This document shows, one piece after another, positions 15,837 through 24,830 of a DNA stretch of 41,793 bases; position 1 is the stretch's first letter, and every line of letters starts with the position of its first letter. This stretch comes from Bacteroidales bacterium (GTDB lineage Bacteria > Bacteroidota > Bacteroidia > Bacteroidales > PUMT01), in NCBI GenBank assembly GCA_007132225.1, contig SLPB01000089.1, positions 1 through 41,793 of the forward strand, in the 5' to 3' direction. A model generated the notes under the pieces. It did not search any database. It was not told the origin of the DNA and saw only the letters and a program-made list of their open reading frames with translations. Made by a program: the position numbers and the translations under genes.

Positions 15837-17375
15837 ATGTCTACTTTAAAAGATAAATTCCAGGAACTGGATGAAAGAAATAGAGAAGCTTCTCTTGGAG
15901 GCGGAAAAGAAAAAATTGAAAAACAACACAACGGTGGAAAACTCACCGCAAGAGAACGCTTGGAGTTATTGTTAGATGAAGGAAGTTTCATGGAGACCGA
16001 TAAAATGATGAAACACCGTTGCACTGATTTTGGAATGGAAAAAAACAAAATATCAGGTGATGGAGTTGTATCGGGTTATGGGAAAATAGACGGAAGGCTG
16101 GTTTTTGTTTTTGCTCAGGACTTTACTGTATTTGGCGGCACACTTAGCAGGGCTAATGCCGATAAAATAGTTAAAGTCATGGAAATGGCAATAAAAATGG
16201 GGGCACCACTTATAGGCCTTAATGATTCCGGCGGTGCACGGATACAGGAAGGTGTTCAAAGCCTGGCCGGATACGCTGATATTTTTCATCTCAATGTAAA
16301 AGCTTCCGGAGTTATTCCGCAAATTTCATCTATACTCGGCCCATGTGCAGGAGGTGCTGTGTATTCTCCGGCACTTACAGATTTCATTATAATGACAAAG
16401 CAAAGCAGTTACATGTTTGTCACCGGGCCCGAAGTTATTAAAACAGTAACACATGAAAACGTTACCAAAGAAGAACTTGGCGGAGCTATGACTCATAACT
16501 CCAAATCAGGGGTTGCCCATCTTATTGGAGATGATGATGAACACAGTATGATGATGGTCAGGGAACTTATCGGATTTCTTCCGTCAAACAATATGGAAGA
16601 CCCGCCGGTAAGACATGCCACTGATGATATAAACCGTGAAGATGAAAATCTCCAGAGCCTGGTTCCGGCCGACCCTAATAAGCCTTACGATATTATGACA
16701 ATCATAGAATCTGTGGTTGATGATCATAATTTCTATGAGATTATGCCCCATTATGCTAAGAACATGATTACCGGATTTGCCAGGATGGATGGAAAATCAG
16801 TTGGTATTGTTGCAAATCAACCTGCCTTTCTGGCTGGTGTGCTGGATATTAATTCATCAGTAAAAGCTGCAAGATTTGTTCGTTTTTGTGATGCCTTCAA
16901 TATACCACTGATAACATTGCTGGATGTTCCTGGATTTTTACCTGGAACTAACCAGGAATTTGGAGGTATAATAAAACACGGGGCCAAACTTTTATATGCA
17001 TTTTCCGAAGCAACTGTCCCCAAAGTCACACTGATTACAAGAAAAGCCTATGGAGGAGCCTATTGTGTTATGGCCAGCAAGCATATAGGAGCAGATGTTA
17101 ATCTTGCATATCCTACAGCCGAAATTGCAGTTATGGGCCCGGAGGGAGCAGTAAACATTATTTTTAGAAATAAAATATCTGATGAAGATAAAGCCACTGC
17201 TATTGAAGATTATCGGGAAAAATTTGCCAATCCCTACAAAGCAGCCGAACTGGGATATATTGATGAGGTTATTTACCCCCGTGAAACAAGGAAGAAACTA
17301 ATTCTTGCATTGGAAATGAGCCAGAATAAAAGTGTTTCCAGGCCTCCCAGAAAGCATGGAAATATACCTTTATGA
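15837..17375 (+). CDS. Carboxyltransferase subunit of acyl-CoA (propionyl-CoA) carboxylase
   Basis: Transfers the carboxyl group from biotin to an acyl-CoA, most likely propionyl-CoA to give methylmalonyl-CoA. The two crotonase-like halves are complete in 512 residues. Diagnostic blocks are [60 protein letters not shown] and [19 protein letters not shown]. The sequence alone also fits the alpha subunit of sodium-pumping methylmalonyl-CoA decarboxylase, but no membrane beta subunit is present and the adjacent biotin carboxylase favours a carboxylase. It ends 16 bp from the convergent serine hydrolase gene, without a visible terminator. Confidence 0.9.
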   Translation: MSTLKDKFQELDERNREASLGGGKEKIEKQHNGGKLTARERLELLLDEGSFMETDKMMKHRCTDFGMEKNKISGDGVVSGYGKIDGRLVFVFAQDFTVFGGTLSRANADKIVKVMEMAIKMGAPLIGLNDSGGARIQEGVQSLAGYADIFHLNVKASGVIPQISSILGPCAGGAVYSPALTDFIIMTKQSSYMFVTGPEVIKTVTHENVTKEELGGAMTHNSKSGVAHLIGDDDEHSMMMVRELIGFLPSNNMEDPPVRHATDDINREDENLQSLVPADPNKPYDIMTIIESVVDDHNFYEIMPHYAKNMITGFARMDGKSVGIVANQPAFLAGVLDINSSVKAARFVRFCDAFNIPLITLLDVPGFLPGTNQEFGGIIKHGAKLLYAFSEATVPKVTLITRKAYGGAYCVMASKHIGADVNLAYPTAEIAVMGPEGAVNIIFRNKISDEDKATAIEDYREKFANPYKAAELGYIDEVIYPRETRKKLILALEMSQNKSVSRPPRKHGNIPL

Positions 17376-17391
17376 TATATTACGGCTTTGA

Positions 17392-18732
17392 TTATTTCAA
17401 TTCCGCAATTTCAGGATAGATAAAAGGTTGATTTTCAAAAAAATGAAAAAGGTCATGATCCGGCCATTTTTCAATTTTATTCAACGCGGACTGCACCTCA
17501 CGGTTTATTTCCCTTGAAAGGGCACTTCCCTTATATGTACTGGAGTTAAATAAGACAGACCATGTTATACCATTATTCTGTCGGATCACCAGAGCCGAGG
17601 TTCCGGCGAATGTACCGGTACGCCAATAGTTACCCGCTCTGTCAGATCGGGACCAGCCTATGGTTCTGTTCAGGGAGGATCCCGTATTGGACATCAATGC
17701 GATACTTTCATCCGAAATAATATTCGGAACATCGTTTTTATCATCAATTGCAACTATCAGCCTAAGAAGCTCTGAAGGTGAGGCGATCCATCCTCCTGCA
17801 GCACCAAGCACTTCAATATCATTGCCTCCATATGATTTAGGCACTAATTCTCCTATATCATATATTGAGTTAACCTTAAAGGCGTTGTACTGTTCATAAT
17901 ATTTAACTTCATTATTAAAACGGTCTGCTTCGAGGTTTTTTCCAATTCGCATATCCTTTATTCCAAGGGGAAAAAGTATTGCTTCCCTTACATAATCTTC
18001 ATATGGGAGCCCGGAAATCTTTTCAATTACTTCACCCAGAATCACATAGCCAAGGTTTGAATAACTGGTTCCGGAACCGGGATTATAATGAAGCCGCTTA
18101 CTTAGTGCAAATCTGATAATATCGGTTGACCGGACAGGTAAGTCAACTTTCATCTCCCTGGAGATAATATGGGACATAAACAGATGATCCCCGAAACGGT
18201 GGCTCCAGCCAGCGGAATGTTCCAGAAGATTCCTCACAGTAATTTTTTCTACCCTTGGGTCCCTATAATTAAGATAAAGGCTGTCATTAAGAATTCCTTC
18301 CCTACCAAAAACTTTGTCATCCAGATCAAGTAATCCGAATTCTCTTAATTTAATTATTGTAGTTGCGGTGATAAGTTTTGATATGCTGGCAATCCTGAAC
18401 ATATGTCCGGGTTCTACCCTCTCTTCCTTTTCAATATCAGCATGCCCCAATCCCTTGGCAAAAACCAGCTTCCCGTCCCTGGCCACGGCAATTGAGGCCC
18501 CTTTCATGTCGTACCTTTTTAAAATTGAAGCTATACGCACTTCCAAATCCTGAAAACTTTCAAAATCTGATAACTCATTGCTGATCCTGTTTGACAGGGG
18601 TTGTACCTTATTTGAACTTACTGTCATATTCGTGGAATTATTACCTGATGAAGTCACAGAAACATCCCAGAAATAAAAAACCACAAATAAAAATATCTTT
18701 AAAACAATGCCCGAGAAATATAATTTCACCAT
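17392..18732 (-). CDS. Serine hydrolase of the beta-lactamase / penicillin-binding class C family
   Basis: A secreted or membrane-anchored hydrolase of the class C beta-lactamase fold. The active-site SxxK is SISK (S116-K119 from this start), the Tyr motif is YSN in YSNLGYVILG, and the third motif appears as WRTGTFAGTS. HSAGW near the middle is also typical. I chose ATG at 18732, which gives a normal signal or anchor (MVKLYFSGIVLKIFLFVVFY); a frame from 18807 adds 25 residues in front of it. In Bacteroidota such proteins are often D-aminopeptidase- or esterase-like; the substrate is unknown, and drug resistance should not be assumed. Confidence 0.87.
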   Translation of the reverse strand: MVKLYFSGIVLKIFLFVVFYFWDVSVTSSGNNSTNMTVSSNKVQPLSNRISNELSDFESFQDLEVRIASILKRYDMKGASIAVARDGKLVFAKGLGHADIEKEERVEPGHMFRIASISKLITATTIIKLREFGLLDLDDKVFGREGILNDSLYLNYRDPRVEKITVRNLLEHSAGWSHRFGDHLFMSHIISREMKVDLPVRSTDIIRFALSKRLHYNPGSGTSYSNLGYVILGEVIEKISGLPYEDYVREAILFPLGIKDMRIGKNLEADRFNNEVKYYEQYNAFKVNSIYDIGELVPKSYGGNDIEVLGAAGGWIASPSELLRLIVAIDDKNDVPNIISDESIALMSNTGSSLNRTIGWSRSDRAGNYWRTGTFAGTSALVIRQNNGITWSVLFNSSTYKGSALSREINREVQSALNKIEKWPDHDLFHFFENQPFIYPEIAELK

Positions 18733-19367
18733 AAACAACAGATAATTCTGTATGAAACTTAAATTAATTCTGGCCTTAATTCCGGGGATCAAAAAACCCG
18801 AATGCAAGCTATCAGAATTTTATGTATTAAAATATGTACCTTATTACAACAAGTCGCTCAAAAATAAGAAAAAACCATTACTATTGAAGGTTATGGCGAC
18901 TTTTTTAATTATTATCAGTAAAACAGATTGCAATTGTCGTTTTTAAGTTGATAAATGTATCAATGATTTATGTTTGTTACGTTGATAATGCTGATTAGGT
19001 TTCATTAATTCCCTACAACAAATCACCTTTTCTCATTACCGGTTTCAAAAATTTTCAAAATGGTCAAATTGAACGGGTGACCGTATTTCATCCATTATGA
19101 TTTATTCCGGAATTTGATTGTTTTCAGTTAAATACTATTAATCGTTTATTCCAGAGAATTAAATCCCAGAGAGTTAAATTTTATAAGAGCTGTTATCGGA
19201 TTAATTATCGGATAGATTATTTTGGTATATAGTTAATTTGTAATTTATTATACTAAATTTAATTTGGTTCTTAAGCAAAAAAAATGTATTTTTATGATAA
19301 CACAAGTTTTTAAATTTAATCTTAAAAGCAATTTAACGTAATACTAACCTTAAAAAAAATAAATATT
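18733..19367. other. 635-bp intergenic region upstream of the ytxH cassette
   Basis: A divergent region containing the promoters of the serine hydrolase and the YtxH gene. It is AT-rich. A 15-bp imperfect tandem repeat (CCAGAGAATTAAAT, then CCCAGAGAGTTAAAT) lies at about 19151-19180, and TTATCGGAT occurs twice near 19193-19214. A 64-codon frame at 18752-18946 looks like chance. No hairpin or RNA gene was recognised. Confidence 0.5.
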
Positions 19368-19655
19368 ATGAGTAAATCATCAGTAAGTGCAGTTTTAGGT
19401 TTTATGGCCGGTGCGGCAGCAGGTGCTGCTATTGGAATATTATTTGCACCAGAAAAGGGAGCCTCAACAAGAAAAAAGATCAAAGACCAGGCTCACAAAT
19501 TAAGTGATGAGATGACAGATAATGTCTCCCGTAAAGTTGATGACCTTAGTAAATATCTTTCTGGCTTTGCAAACGAGACCAAGGAAAAGATTGCCGATCT
19601 GGAAAAGAAAACCAGGCAGGAAATAAAAGAAGTGAAAGAAAAAGCTACTAAATAG
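19368..19655 (+). CDS. YtxH domain protein
   Basis: A 95-residue protein with a glycine/alanine-rich membrane segment (VLGFMAGAAAGAAIGILFAP, residues 9-28), the signature EKGASTRKKIKD, and a long charged amphipathic helix ending KEVKEKATK. This is the YtxH pattern; family members are often stress-induced, and E. coli YqjD/ElaB are similar in layout and bind ribosomes at the membrane. The next gene begins 7 bp downstream. I infer a stress- or stationary-phase membrane protein. Confidence 0.88.
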   Translation: MSKSSVSAVLGFMAGAAAGAAIGILFAPEKGASTRKKIKDQAHKLSDEMTDNVSRKVDDLSKYLSGFANETKEKIADLEKKTRQEIKEVKEKATK

Positions 19656-19662
19656 ATATTAA

Positions 19663-20049
19663 ATGGCCAATTCATCTTTTACAGAAAATGCAAATGAAAT
19701 AATTAAAATTGCACGTTCTTACGTGATCACAAGAATTGAATTATGGAAATTGTCTCTGCTTGAAAAAACCTCTCTGGCAGGGGCCTTTTTCCTTAGTTCA
19801 GTAATAATCGTATTGATCGTTGCATTTTGTCTGTTGTTTATTTCACTATCTTTTGCATTCTGGTATGGACAAAGGACAGGTGATCTTTCTATAGGATTTC
19901 TAATTCTGGCAGGTTTTTATCTTATTTTAGGCCTGATATTCATAATCAGCCGAAAACATCTTATTACCGGGCCTGTGGTAAAATCACTGTCTGATATACT
20001 TTATAGTGATGATGATGAACCTGAAGAACCGGATAGTAATGAAAAATAA
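19663..20049 (+). CDS. DUF1469 / phage-holin-superfamily III membrane protein (YqjE-like)
   Basis: A 128-residue protein: an amphipathic N-terminal helix (ENANEIIKIARSYVITRIEL), two membrane helices at about 44-68 and 77-101, and a short acidic cytoplasmic tail (DDDEPEEPDSNEK). This matches the DUF1469/YqjE group. It is called holin-like in databases, but nothing phage-like is nearby, so lysis is unlikely. It is the middle gene of a tight cassette: 7 bp after YtxH and overlapping the next gene by 11 bp. Confidence 0.8.
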   Translation: MANSSFTENANEIIKIARSYVITRIELWKLSLLEKTSLAGAFFLSSVIIVLIVAFCLLFISLSFAFWYGQRTGDLSIGFLILAGFYLILGLIFIISRKHLITGPVVKSLSDILYSDDDEPEEPDSNEK

Positions 20050-20302
20050 GAAAGGTTATAATTCAATTCATGATATAAAAATTGCCAGGGAAAGACTCAG
20101 GTACGAAACAAAATTGTACGAAGAAAAACTCCGGAATACCAATAACCTGATACTTTCAGGAATCACCTTGTCAATGAAGAACCTGAAGTTCAATATACGA
20201 AACAGGCTTATCACCTATTCGATTTTCCGTTCTTTCTACAAATCTAATTTATTTTATGATTTTGTAAAAAATTTTTTCAGGGGATTCAGGAAGTCCAGAT
20301 AG
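20039..20302 (+). CDS. Small basic protein of unknown function, YqjK-position
   Basis: An 87-residue, strongly basic protein starting at the ATG that overlaps the 3' end of the DUF1469 gene by 11 bp. A longer frame from 20006 runs inside that gene and is less likely. The N-terminal half is a charged helix (KIARERLRYETKLYEEKL), and the C-terminal half is Arg/Phe-rich (NFFRGFRKSR). There is one weak hydrophobic patch and no clear membrane helix. By position it resembles E. coli yqjK after yqjD-yqjE; I claim similarity of arrangement, not of sequence. Confidence 0.7.
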   Translation: MKNKKGYNSIHDIKIARERLRYETKLYEEKLRNTNNLILSGITLSMKNLKFNIRNRLITYSIFRSFYKSNLFYDFVKNFFRGFRKSR

Positions 20303-20316
20303 CAGAAATTATCAAT

Positions 20317-20372
20317 AAAATACCAGCCCGGTCCGAAAATTAATTCAAATTTTCGGACCGGGCTGGTATTTT
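20317..20372. terminator. Perfect 25-bp hairpin, bidirectional intrinsic terminator
   Basis: Left arm 20317-20341 and right arm 20348-20372 are exact complements around a 6-nt AATTCA loop. The stem has a GC-rich centre (CCAGCCCGGTCCG) and A/T-rich ends, giving a T-run on both strands. It stands between the rightward ytxH cassette and the leftward beta-barrel gene, as expected for a shared terminator. A second small hairpin (CCGGGA / TCCCGG, 20378-20394) follows. Confidence 0.88.
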
Positions 20373-20406
20373 TATTTCCGGGAACTCTTCCCGGGCTGAT
20401 TTGTTT

Positions 20407-21027
20407 TTAAAGAAATATTCCCAGGCTGACTATGAACTGCCTGCTTCGGGAGTCAAATTCCCTTTCCTGTCCGCCTATTGTAATTCCGCTACCAAGTTTG
20501 CTTAAATTGCCTTCATATTTAAGGTCAACCGCAAAACGCCCAAAGATATCCAGGCCGGCACCTACCTGGTAGCCGAATGTGGCAGAATTGAATTCTTCAC
20601 GGATTGGATAATCCCTGAGTTCCGAATCAGTATTGAGTATTATTGTTCCCACGGGTCCTATTCCCAGGCGGGCCGGGCCAAATCGTCTGCCAACCAGAAC
20701 CGGAAAATCCAGTTTGGTAAAGCTTTGTTCACGTATATGACCAATAACATTGTTTTGAAGTTCTTCAACTCTTACCTCACTGCCTACTGATGTAATCAGT
20801 AACTCAGGCTGCAGGAATATTCCAAAAAAAGATATCTGAGTCATCAATCCTGCATGGAATCCTACCTGGGCATCCCCAAGGGTTGTTAAACGGAAATCCT
20901 CTGTTTCCACATTGGTGGCATCAAAATAGGCGGTATTAATACCTCCCCTTAGCCCGAACCGGATTTGGGAGCTGACACTTGATGCAAGCAATATTGAAAT
21001 TATTATTAATACTGCAAATCTTTTCAT
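20407..21027 (-). CDS. Outer-membrane beta-barrel protein, PorT-like family
   Basis: A 206-residue secreted protein with a clear signal peptide (MKRFAVLIIISILLASSVSS, cut before Q-I-R). The mature part alternates short amphipathic strands and begins RFGLRGGINTAYFDA, the usual start of the PorT/OMP_b-brl_2 group in Bacteroidota. The last residue is a leucine after ...SLGIF, in the pattern of a closing barrel strand. Length fits an eight-strand barrel. No operon partner is evident; the M48 protease gene is 144 bp upstream. Function is not known. Confidence 0.82.
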   Translation of the reverse strand: MKRFAVLIIISILLASSVSSQIRFGLRGGINTAYFDATNVETEDFRLTTLGDAQVGFHAGLMTQISFFGIFLQPELLITSVGSEVRVEELQNNVIGHIREQSFTKLDFPVLVGRRFGPARLGIGPVGTIILNTDSELRDYPIREEFNSATFGYQVGAGLDIFGRFAVDLKYEGNLSKLGSGITIGGQEREFDSRSRQFIVSLGIFL

Positions 21028-21171
21028 AATTAATAGAATTTATAATATCAGATTAAAAATATATTGTTTACTAATAGTGAACTCACAAAGTAAAGCTATA
21101 TAAAATTTCAGTATATTCAGCCTGGTTCAGATGTTTTATGAATTTTATATTTATATGTACGGATTCCCGAT

Positions 21172-22413
21172 TTATAAGGTTTCATCATGCCCTGCCCTCT
21201 TTAAGGCTTCCAGCCTTTTAAGCAAGGGGGGGTGCGAATAGTGAATAGTCACATAAAGTGGATGTGGTCTCAGGTTGCTTAAATTCTTGACTGATAATTT
21301 TTTTAATGCATCGGCCAGGTATTTTGCCGAATGGTGCTCTGCAGCAAATCGGTCGGCTTCATACTCATTTTTCCGGGAGATCCAGTTGCCGGCAACACCA
21401 AAAATTGCTGAAACAGGAGAATAGAGTATGCCAAAAGCAATAAGTCCCATATGAAATGAAGGCTGTTCCGACCCAAGGGCAGTCGAAAGAGCCGGATTTG
21501 AAACCAGCAGCGAAAGAATGTACAGGGTAATTGCACTGGTTATAAAAGAAATAGCCAATCCTGAAATTATATGCTTCTTCTTATAGTGACCAATTTCATG
21601 AGCTAAAACACCAACTATTTCTTTAATTTTCAAGTCTCCGATTAAAGTATCAAAGAGTACTATCCGTTTCTTCTTTCCCAGCCCTGCAAAATAAGCATTC
21701 GCCTTGGTACTCCTCTTAGAGCCGTCTATTACAAACACATCGTCGAGACGGAAATCTGTCCGCCGGCTTATTGATTCTATTGATTCACGCAATTCTCCCT
21801 CCTGTAATGGAGTTTGTTTATTGAAAAGCGGTACTATAAGTGTCGAATAAAAAAAGTTCATGAAAATCATGAAAAATGTTATAAGTGCCAGCGCATAAAC
21901 CCAGAACCATTCAGCAGTTTGCAAATAGAACCAGGTTATCATAGCCAGTAATCCGCCTCCGATTATTATGGTAAGAATCCAGCCTTTGAGTTTATCAGTG
22001 ATGAAAATGCGGGGGGTGGATTTATTGAATCCAAATCGTTCTTCGATAACAAATGTAGCATACCAGTCAAAAGGAGTGTGTAAAATATCCGAACCAAACA
22101 TAATTATTCCAAAAAATATAAGGGTAATCAGAACAAGATTGTCAGTCCCCCCCCGGGCAAATTCATCTATTAAAGCAAAGCCCCCAAAAAACAACATTGC
22201 CAGAATTAAAATAAGGCTGAACGAACCGCGGACCAGCGAAAATCGTTGTTTCACCTTTTCATATTCAATCGACTTGCGATATTTGTCTTCATCATAAATA
22301 TCTTTAAGTTCATCAGGCAATACCGGCGACCTTCTGGTGGAATTAAGAAATTCCAGTAAAACTTCCAAAAGAAAGGAAGCCAGCACAAGTCCAACTATAA
22401 TATAAAACAACAT
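21172..22413 (-). CDS. M48 family zinc metalloprotease, Ste24 / CAAX protease-like
   Basis: An integral membrane protease of 413 residues. The zinc site is HEIGH (in AHEIGHYKKKH), with the third ligand in NEYEADRFAAEH. The N-terminal half has several membrane helices and the Ste24-type block PFDWYATFVIEERFGFNKST. Bacterial members act in membrane protein quality control rather than prenyl processing, because bacteria lack CAAX proteins; this is family knowledge. It follows the DUF6340 gene by 42 bp on the same strand and may share its transcript. A CAAAGGTA (TACCTTTG on the minus strand) at 22440-22447 could be a weak internal promoter. Confidence 0.9.
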   Translation of the reverse strand: MLFYIIVGLVLASFLLEVLLEFLNSTRRSPVLPDELKDIYDEDKYRKSIEYEKVKQRFSLVRGSFSLILILAMLFFGGFALIDEFARGGTDNLVLITLIFFGIIMFGSDILHTPFDWYATFVIEERFGFNKSTPRIFITDKLKGWILTIIIGGGLLAMITWFYLQTAEWFWVYALALITFFMIFMNFFYSTLIVPLFNKQTPLQEGELRESIESISRRTDFRLDDVFVIDGSKRSTKANAYFAGLGKKKRIVLFDTLIGDLKIKEIVGVLAHEIGHYKKKHIISGLAISFITSAITLYILSLLVSNPALSTALGSEQPSFHMGLIAFGILYSPVSAIFGVAGNWISRKNEYEADRFAAEHHSAKYLADALKKLSVKNLSNLRPHPLYVTIHYSHPPLLKRLEALKRAGHDETL

Positions 22414-22455
22414 AACTCAGATATTAAAAATTAAAAACACAAAGGTAGGTTTTTT

Positions 22456-23484
22456 TTAATTTCCCTTACCCAGCTGACGGTCGAGCTCTGCCGATTTCTC
22501 AAACCGTTCTTCGAGAATTTCAATATACTCGGCCGTTAAAGGATGGCTCCGGATCTTATAGGATCTCCTTGCCCAGTCAAGTGCCTGCCTGTAATCACCT
22601 CTGATTTCATTTAGATAGGCAAGATTATAAGCGGCAGCAGCAACAATATTATCATTTCTCCTTTCCAGAAGTTCTTTATAAATAACCTCTGCTTCATCAA
22701 ACCTTGCATTTTCAATATAACCGGAGGCTCTCCTTAACTTTCTGTTTCCTCTTGAAAAATAATTCCGCTCTTCTACTATCCAGTAAGGCGAAATCCTTCT
22801 TGCATATGCCAGGGCCGTAAAATAGGCTGCTTCCAGTGTTGCCGCCTCCGGACCGGGAAGAAAGTCCGGAATTTCATTTGCAATAAAAGAGGCATGCCGC
22901 CATACCAATGTATCACTCCAGGAGTGTTCATCCATAACACCGCCATCATTACCCCGGTAGGCACGCCACAGAGCATTTATTTCCAGTGAAATTTCTCCTA
23001 TATAATAATTTCTGATATAAGCTTCATTCCTCCTTTGAGATAATTTAATTTTATCAGGTAATTGCATTCCCAGGTATTCAAGTGATAAAATTGCATTTGC
23101 ATTCAGGGAATCGCAGAGAAAAACAATAAATTCAGGCTCGAGCATTCCCGGATCTTTGACAATCTCTTTTTGGGGAATCTCCAACAATCTGCTCTCATCA
23201 GTTGGAGCGATGCCCGGCGATTCATTGAGAATATCAGCCAGTGCGAATATTATTTCTGTTGAAGCTTTATTAAATAATTCAACATTATCATGTGGCAAAT
23301 ATGACTCTTCAATATTACCGGTTTCAACTTCTTCAATAATGGTTCTGTTAAGAATTATTACATTTTCTGTTTCCGGAACCAGCGGGTTGTCAGCAGGTTC
23401 CAATACCTGAATTTCAATAGTCGATAAAGAAACACAGGAAACAAATACCAGGGGACACAGAAATAAAATGAATTTATTTAACAT
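22456..23484 (-). CDS. DUF6340 family lipoprotein with TPR-like repeats
   Basis: A 342-residue lipoprotein: signal MLNKFILFLCPLVFVSC with the lipid-modified Cys at 17. The N-terminal half, with VLEPADNPLVPETENVIILN followed by an ADILNESPGI region, matches the DUF6340 family of Bacteroidota. The C-terminal part contains helical repeats of TPR type (ARFDEAEVIYKELLERRNDN, then AAAYNLAYLNEIRGDYRQAL). Probably attached to the outer membrane on the periplasmic side. Function unknown; possibly an assembly or scaffold protein. The M48 protease gene follows directly. Confidence 0.77.
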   Translation of the reverse strand: MLNKFILFLCPLVFVSCVSLSTIEIQVLEPADNPLVPETENVIILNRTIIEEVETGNIEESYLPHDNVELFNKASTEIIFALADILNESPGIAPTDESRLLEIPQKEIVKDPGMLEPEFIVFLCDSLNANAILSLEYLGMQLPDKIKLSQRRNEAYIRNYYIGEISLEINALWRAYRGNDGGVMDEHSWSDTLVWRHASFIANEIPDFLPGPEAATLEAAYFTALAYARRISPYWIVEERNYFSRGNRKLRRASGYIENARFDEAEVIYKELLERRNDNIVAAAAYNLAYLNEIRGDYRQALDWARRSYKIRSHPLTAEYIEILEERFEKSAELDRQLGKGN

Positions 23485-23648
23485 GAAATTATTATTACAG
23501 GCAGTAAAATTAACTATTTTATTTAAAGGTTTTAAGTACTGCCTTTGTTTAAAATATTCCCGATTATTATGTATTTTTCAGATTTTACATCATCAAATTT
23601 TCCAGGTGTTTCGGTAAATAAGCCGGACTGGAATATTTACTTTTTTCA

Positions 23649-24812
23649 ATGGGTGAAAATATGCTTATCAAAAATACATCTCTTTATTACAATATTGATG
23701 ATAAAAATCACTATGATATCTTGCTTGAAAGTGGAAAAATTGCATGTATCGCGCCGGCCGGAGAAATTAACCAGCAGGTTGATTTTCTTGACGGTGCCGG
23801 TTTAATTGCTATTCCCGGGCTAATAGATATTCATATTCATGGTGCTGGAGGAACTGATAGTCAGATTGGTACCAGGGAGGATTTTGAAACTATTTCACAA
23901 ACACTTGCGGGCATGGGAGTTACCGGCTTTTTAACTACTATGGTAATAAATCCCCATAAAAGTAACCCCCATTTAAAAACAGCAAGTGAATGTACTGGTA
24001 AAAATTTAAAAGGTTCAGAATTACTGGGTATTTATATTGAAGGCCCATTCATAAACATAAAAAAAAGAGGTGGCATAGGTACAGGTTGCATTACCAGCCC
24101 CTCAGTTAACATTTTTGAAAAAATTCTTGAGGAATCGGGTAATGCCTTGAAAATAATGACTGTTGCCCCTGAAATTCGGGGAATTGAAAAAATTGTAACC
24201 AGGTTAAGGGATAATAACATAATTGCTGCATTTGGCCATTCGGATGCAAATTATGAGGAAACAAAAAAAGGATTTGTTATGGGAATAAATCATGTTACCC
24301 ATTTGTTTAATGCCATGCCTTCGCTTCATCACAGAAATCCGGGCCCCCTTGGAGCAATTTTTGAGAATCCCGAAATCAGTATTGAATTAATTTCAGATTC
24401 TCATCACGTGCACCCAAGTTTGATCCGTATGGCCCGGAAATTAAAGGATCCCCGGACAATAACCTGCATTACCGATGGCATAAGCGGTATGGGGCTGCCT
24501 GATGGAACATATATGTACAATAATAAAAAATACACATCAAAAAATGGATTAGCCCGATATCTTGACGGCACCTTTATAGGTTCTGCCACACCCCTGGGAA
24601 ATATAGCCCGGAACTATATGACCTTCACCGGCGCCGGTTTTAAGGAGACTATAGATACAGTAACCATAAATCCTGCACGGATTCTTGGCATTGCAAATGC
24701 CAAGGGCAGTCTTGAAGAAGGTAAGGATGCCGATATTGTTCTTATTGATTCTTCATTTAATGTCCATCATACCATAATAGCGGGGAGACACATATTCAAG
24801 AGCCAGGATTAA
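23649..24812 (+). CDS. nagA: N-acetylglucosamine-6-phosphate deacetylase
   Basis: Removes acetate from GlcNAc-6-P, giving glucosamine-6-P. The amidohydrolase fold shows all key positions: HIH at 62-64, the metal-binding Glu in IYIEGPFI, His in FGHSDANYEETKKG, His in HLFNAMPSLHHRNPG, and the catalytic Asp in CITDGISGMG. The 387-residue length is normal. A second in-frame ATG at 23661 is also possible. The sodium:solute symporter follows after 18 bp and is probably co-transcribed. The deaminase-like partner is encoded separately at 29432. Confidence 0.93.
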   Translation: MGENMLIKNTSLYYNIDDKNHYDILLESGKIACIAPAGEINQQVDFLDGAGLIAIPGLIDIHIHGAGGTDSQIGTREDFETISQTLAGMGVTGFLTTMVINPHKSNPHLKTASECTGKNLKGSELLGIYIEGPFINIKKRGGIGTGCITSPSVNIFEKILEESGNALKIMTVAPEIRGIEKIVTRLRDNNIIAAFGHSDANYEETKKGFVMGINHVTHLFNAMPSLHHRNPGPLGAIFENPEISIELISDSHHVHPSLIRMARKLKDPRTITCITDGISGMGLPDGTYMYNNKKYTSKNGLARYLDGTFIGSATPLGNIARNYMTFTGAGFKETIDTVTINPARILGIANAKGSLEEGKDADIVLIDSSFNVHHTIIAGRHIFKSQD

Positions 24813-24830
24813 TTTTTTTCAGGAAATATT

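Noticed and set aside
17392-18732. Antibiotic-resistance beta-lactamase
   Set aside because: The fold is shared with many peptidases and esterases. The motifs present do not show lactam hydrolysis.
18733-18807. Longer N-terminus of the serine hydrolase from ATG at 18807
   Set aside because: It would place 25 polar and mixed residues before an otherwise ordinary signal/anchor sequence starting MVKLYFSG. The internal ATG at 18732 is better.
18752-18946. 64-codon rightward frame in the gap before ytxH
   Set aside because: It overlaps the alternative 5' end of the serine hydrolase in antisense, has no recognisable domain or start context, and looks like a chance frame in AT-rich DNA.
19663-20049. 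Prophage reading of the holin-like protein
   Set aside because: No other phage gene, integrase or attachment repeat is near. DUF1469 proteins are ordinary chromosomal membrane proteins in YqjE-type cassettes.
23545-23805. 86-codon frame overlapping the start of nagA
   Set aside because: It runs into nagA in another frame, and its composition is that of a shadow; nagA is clear.
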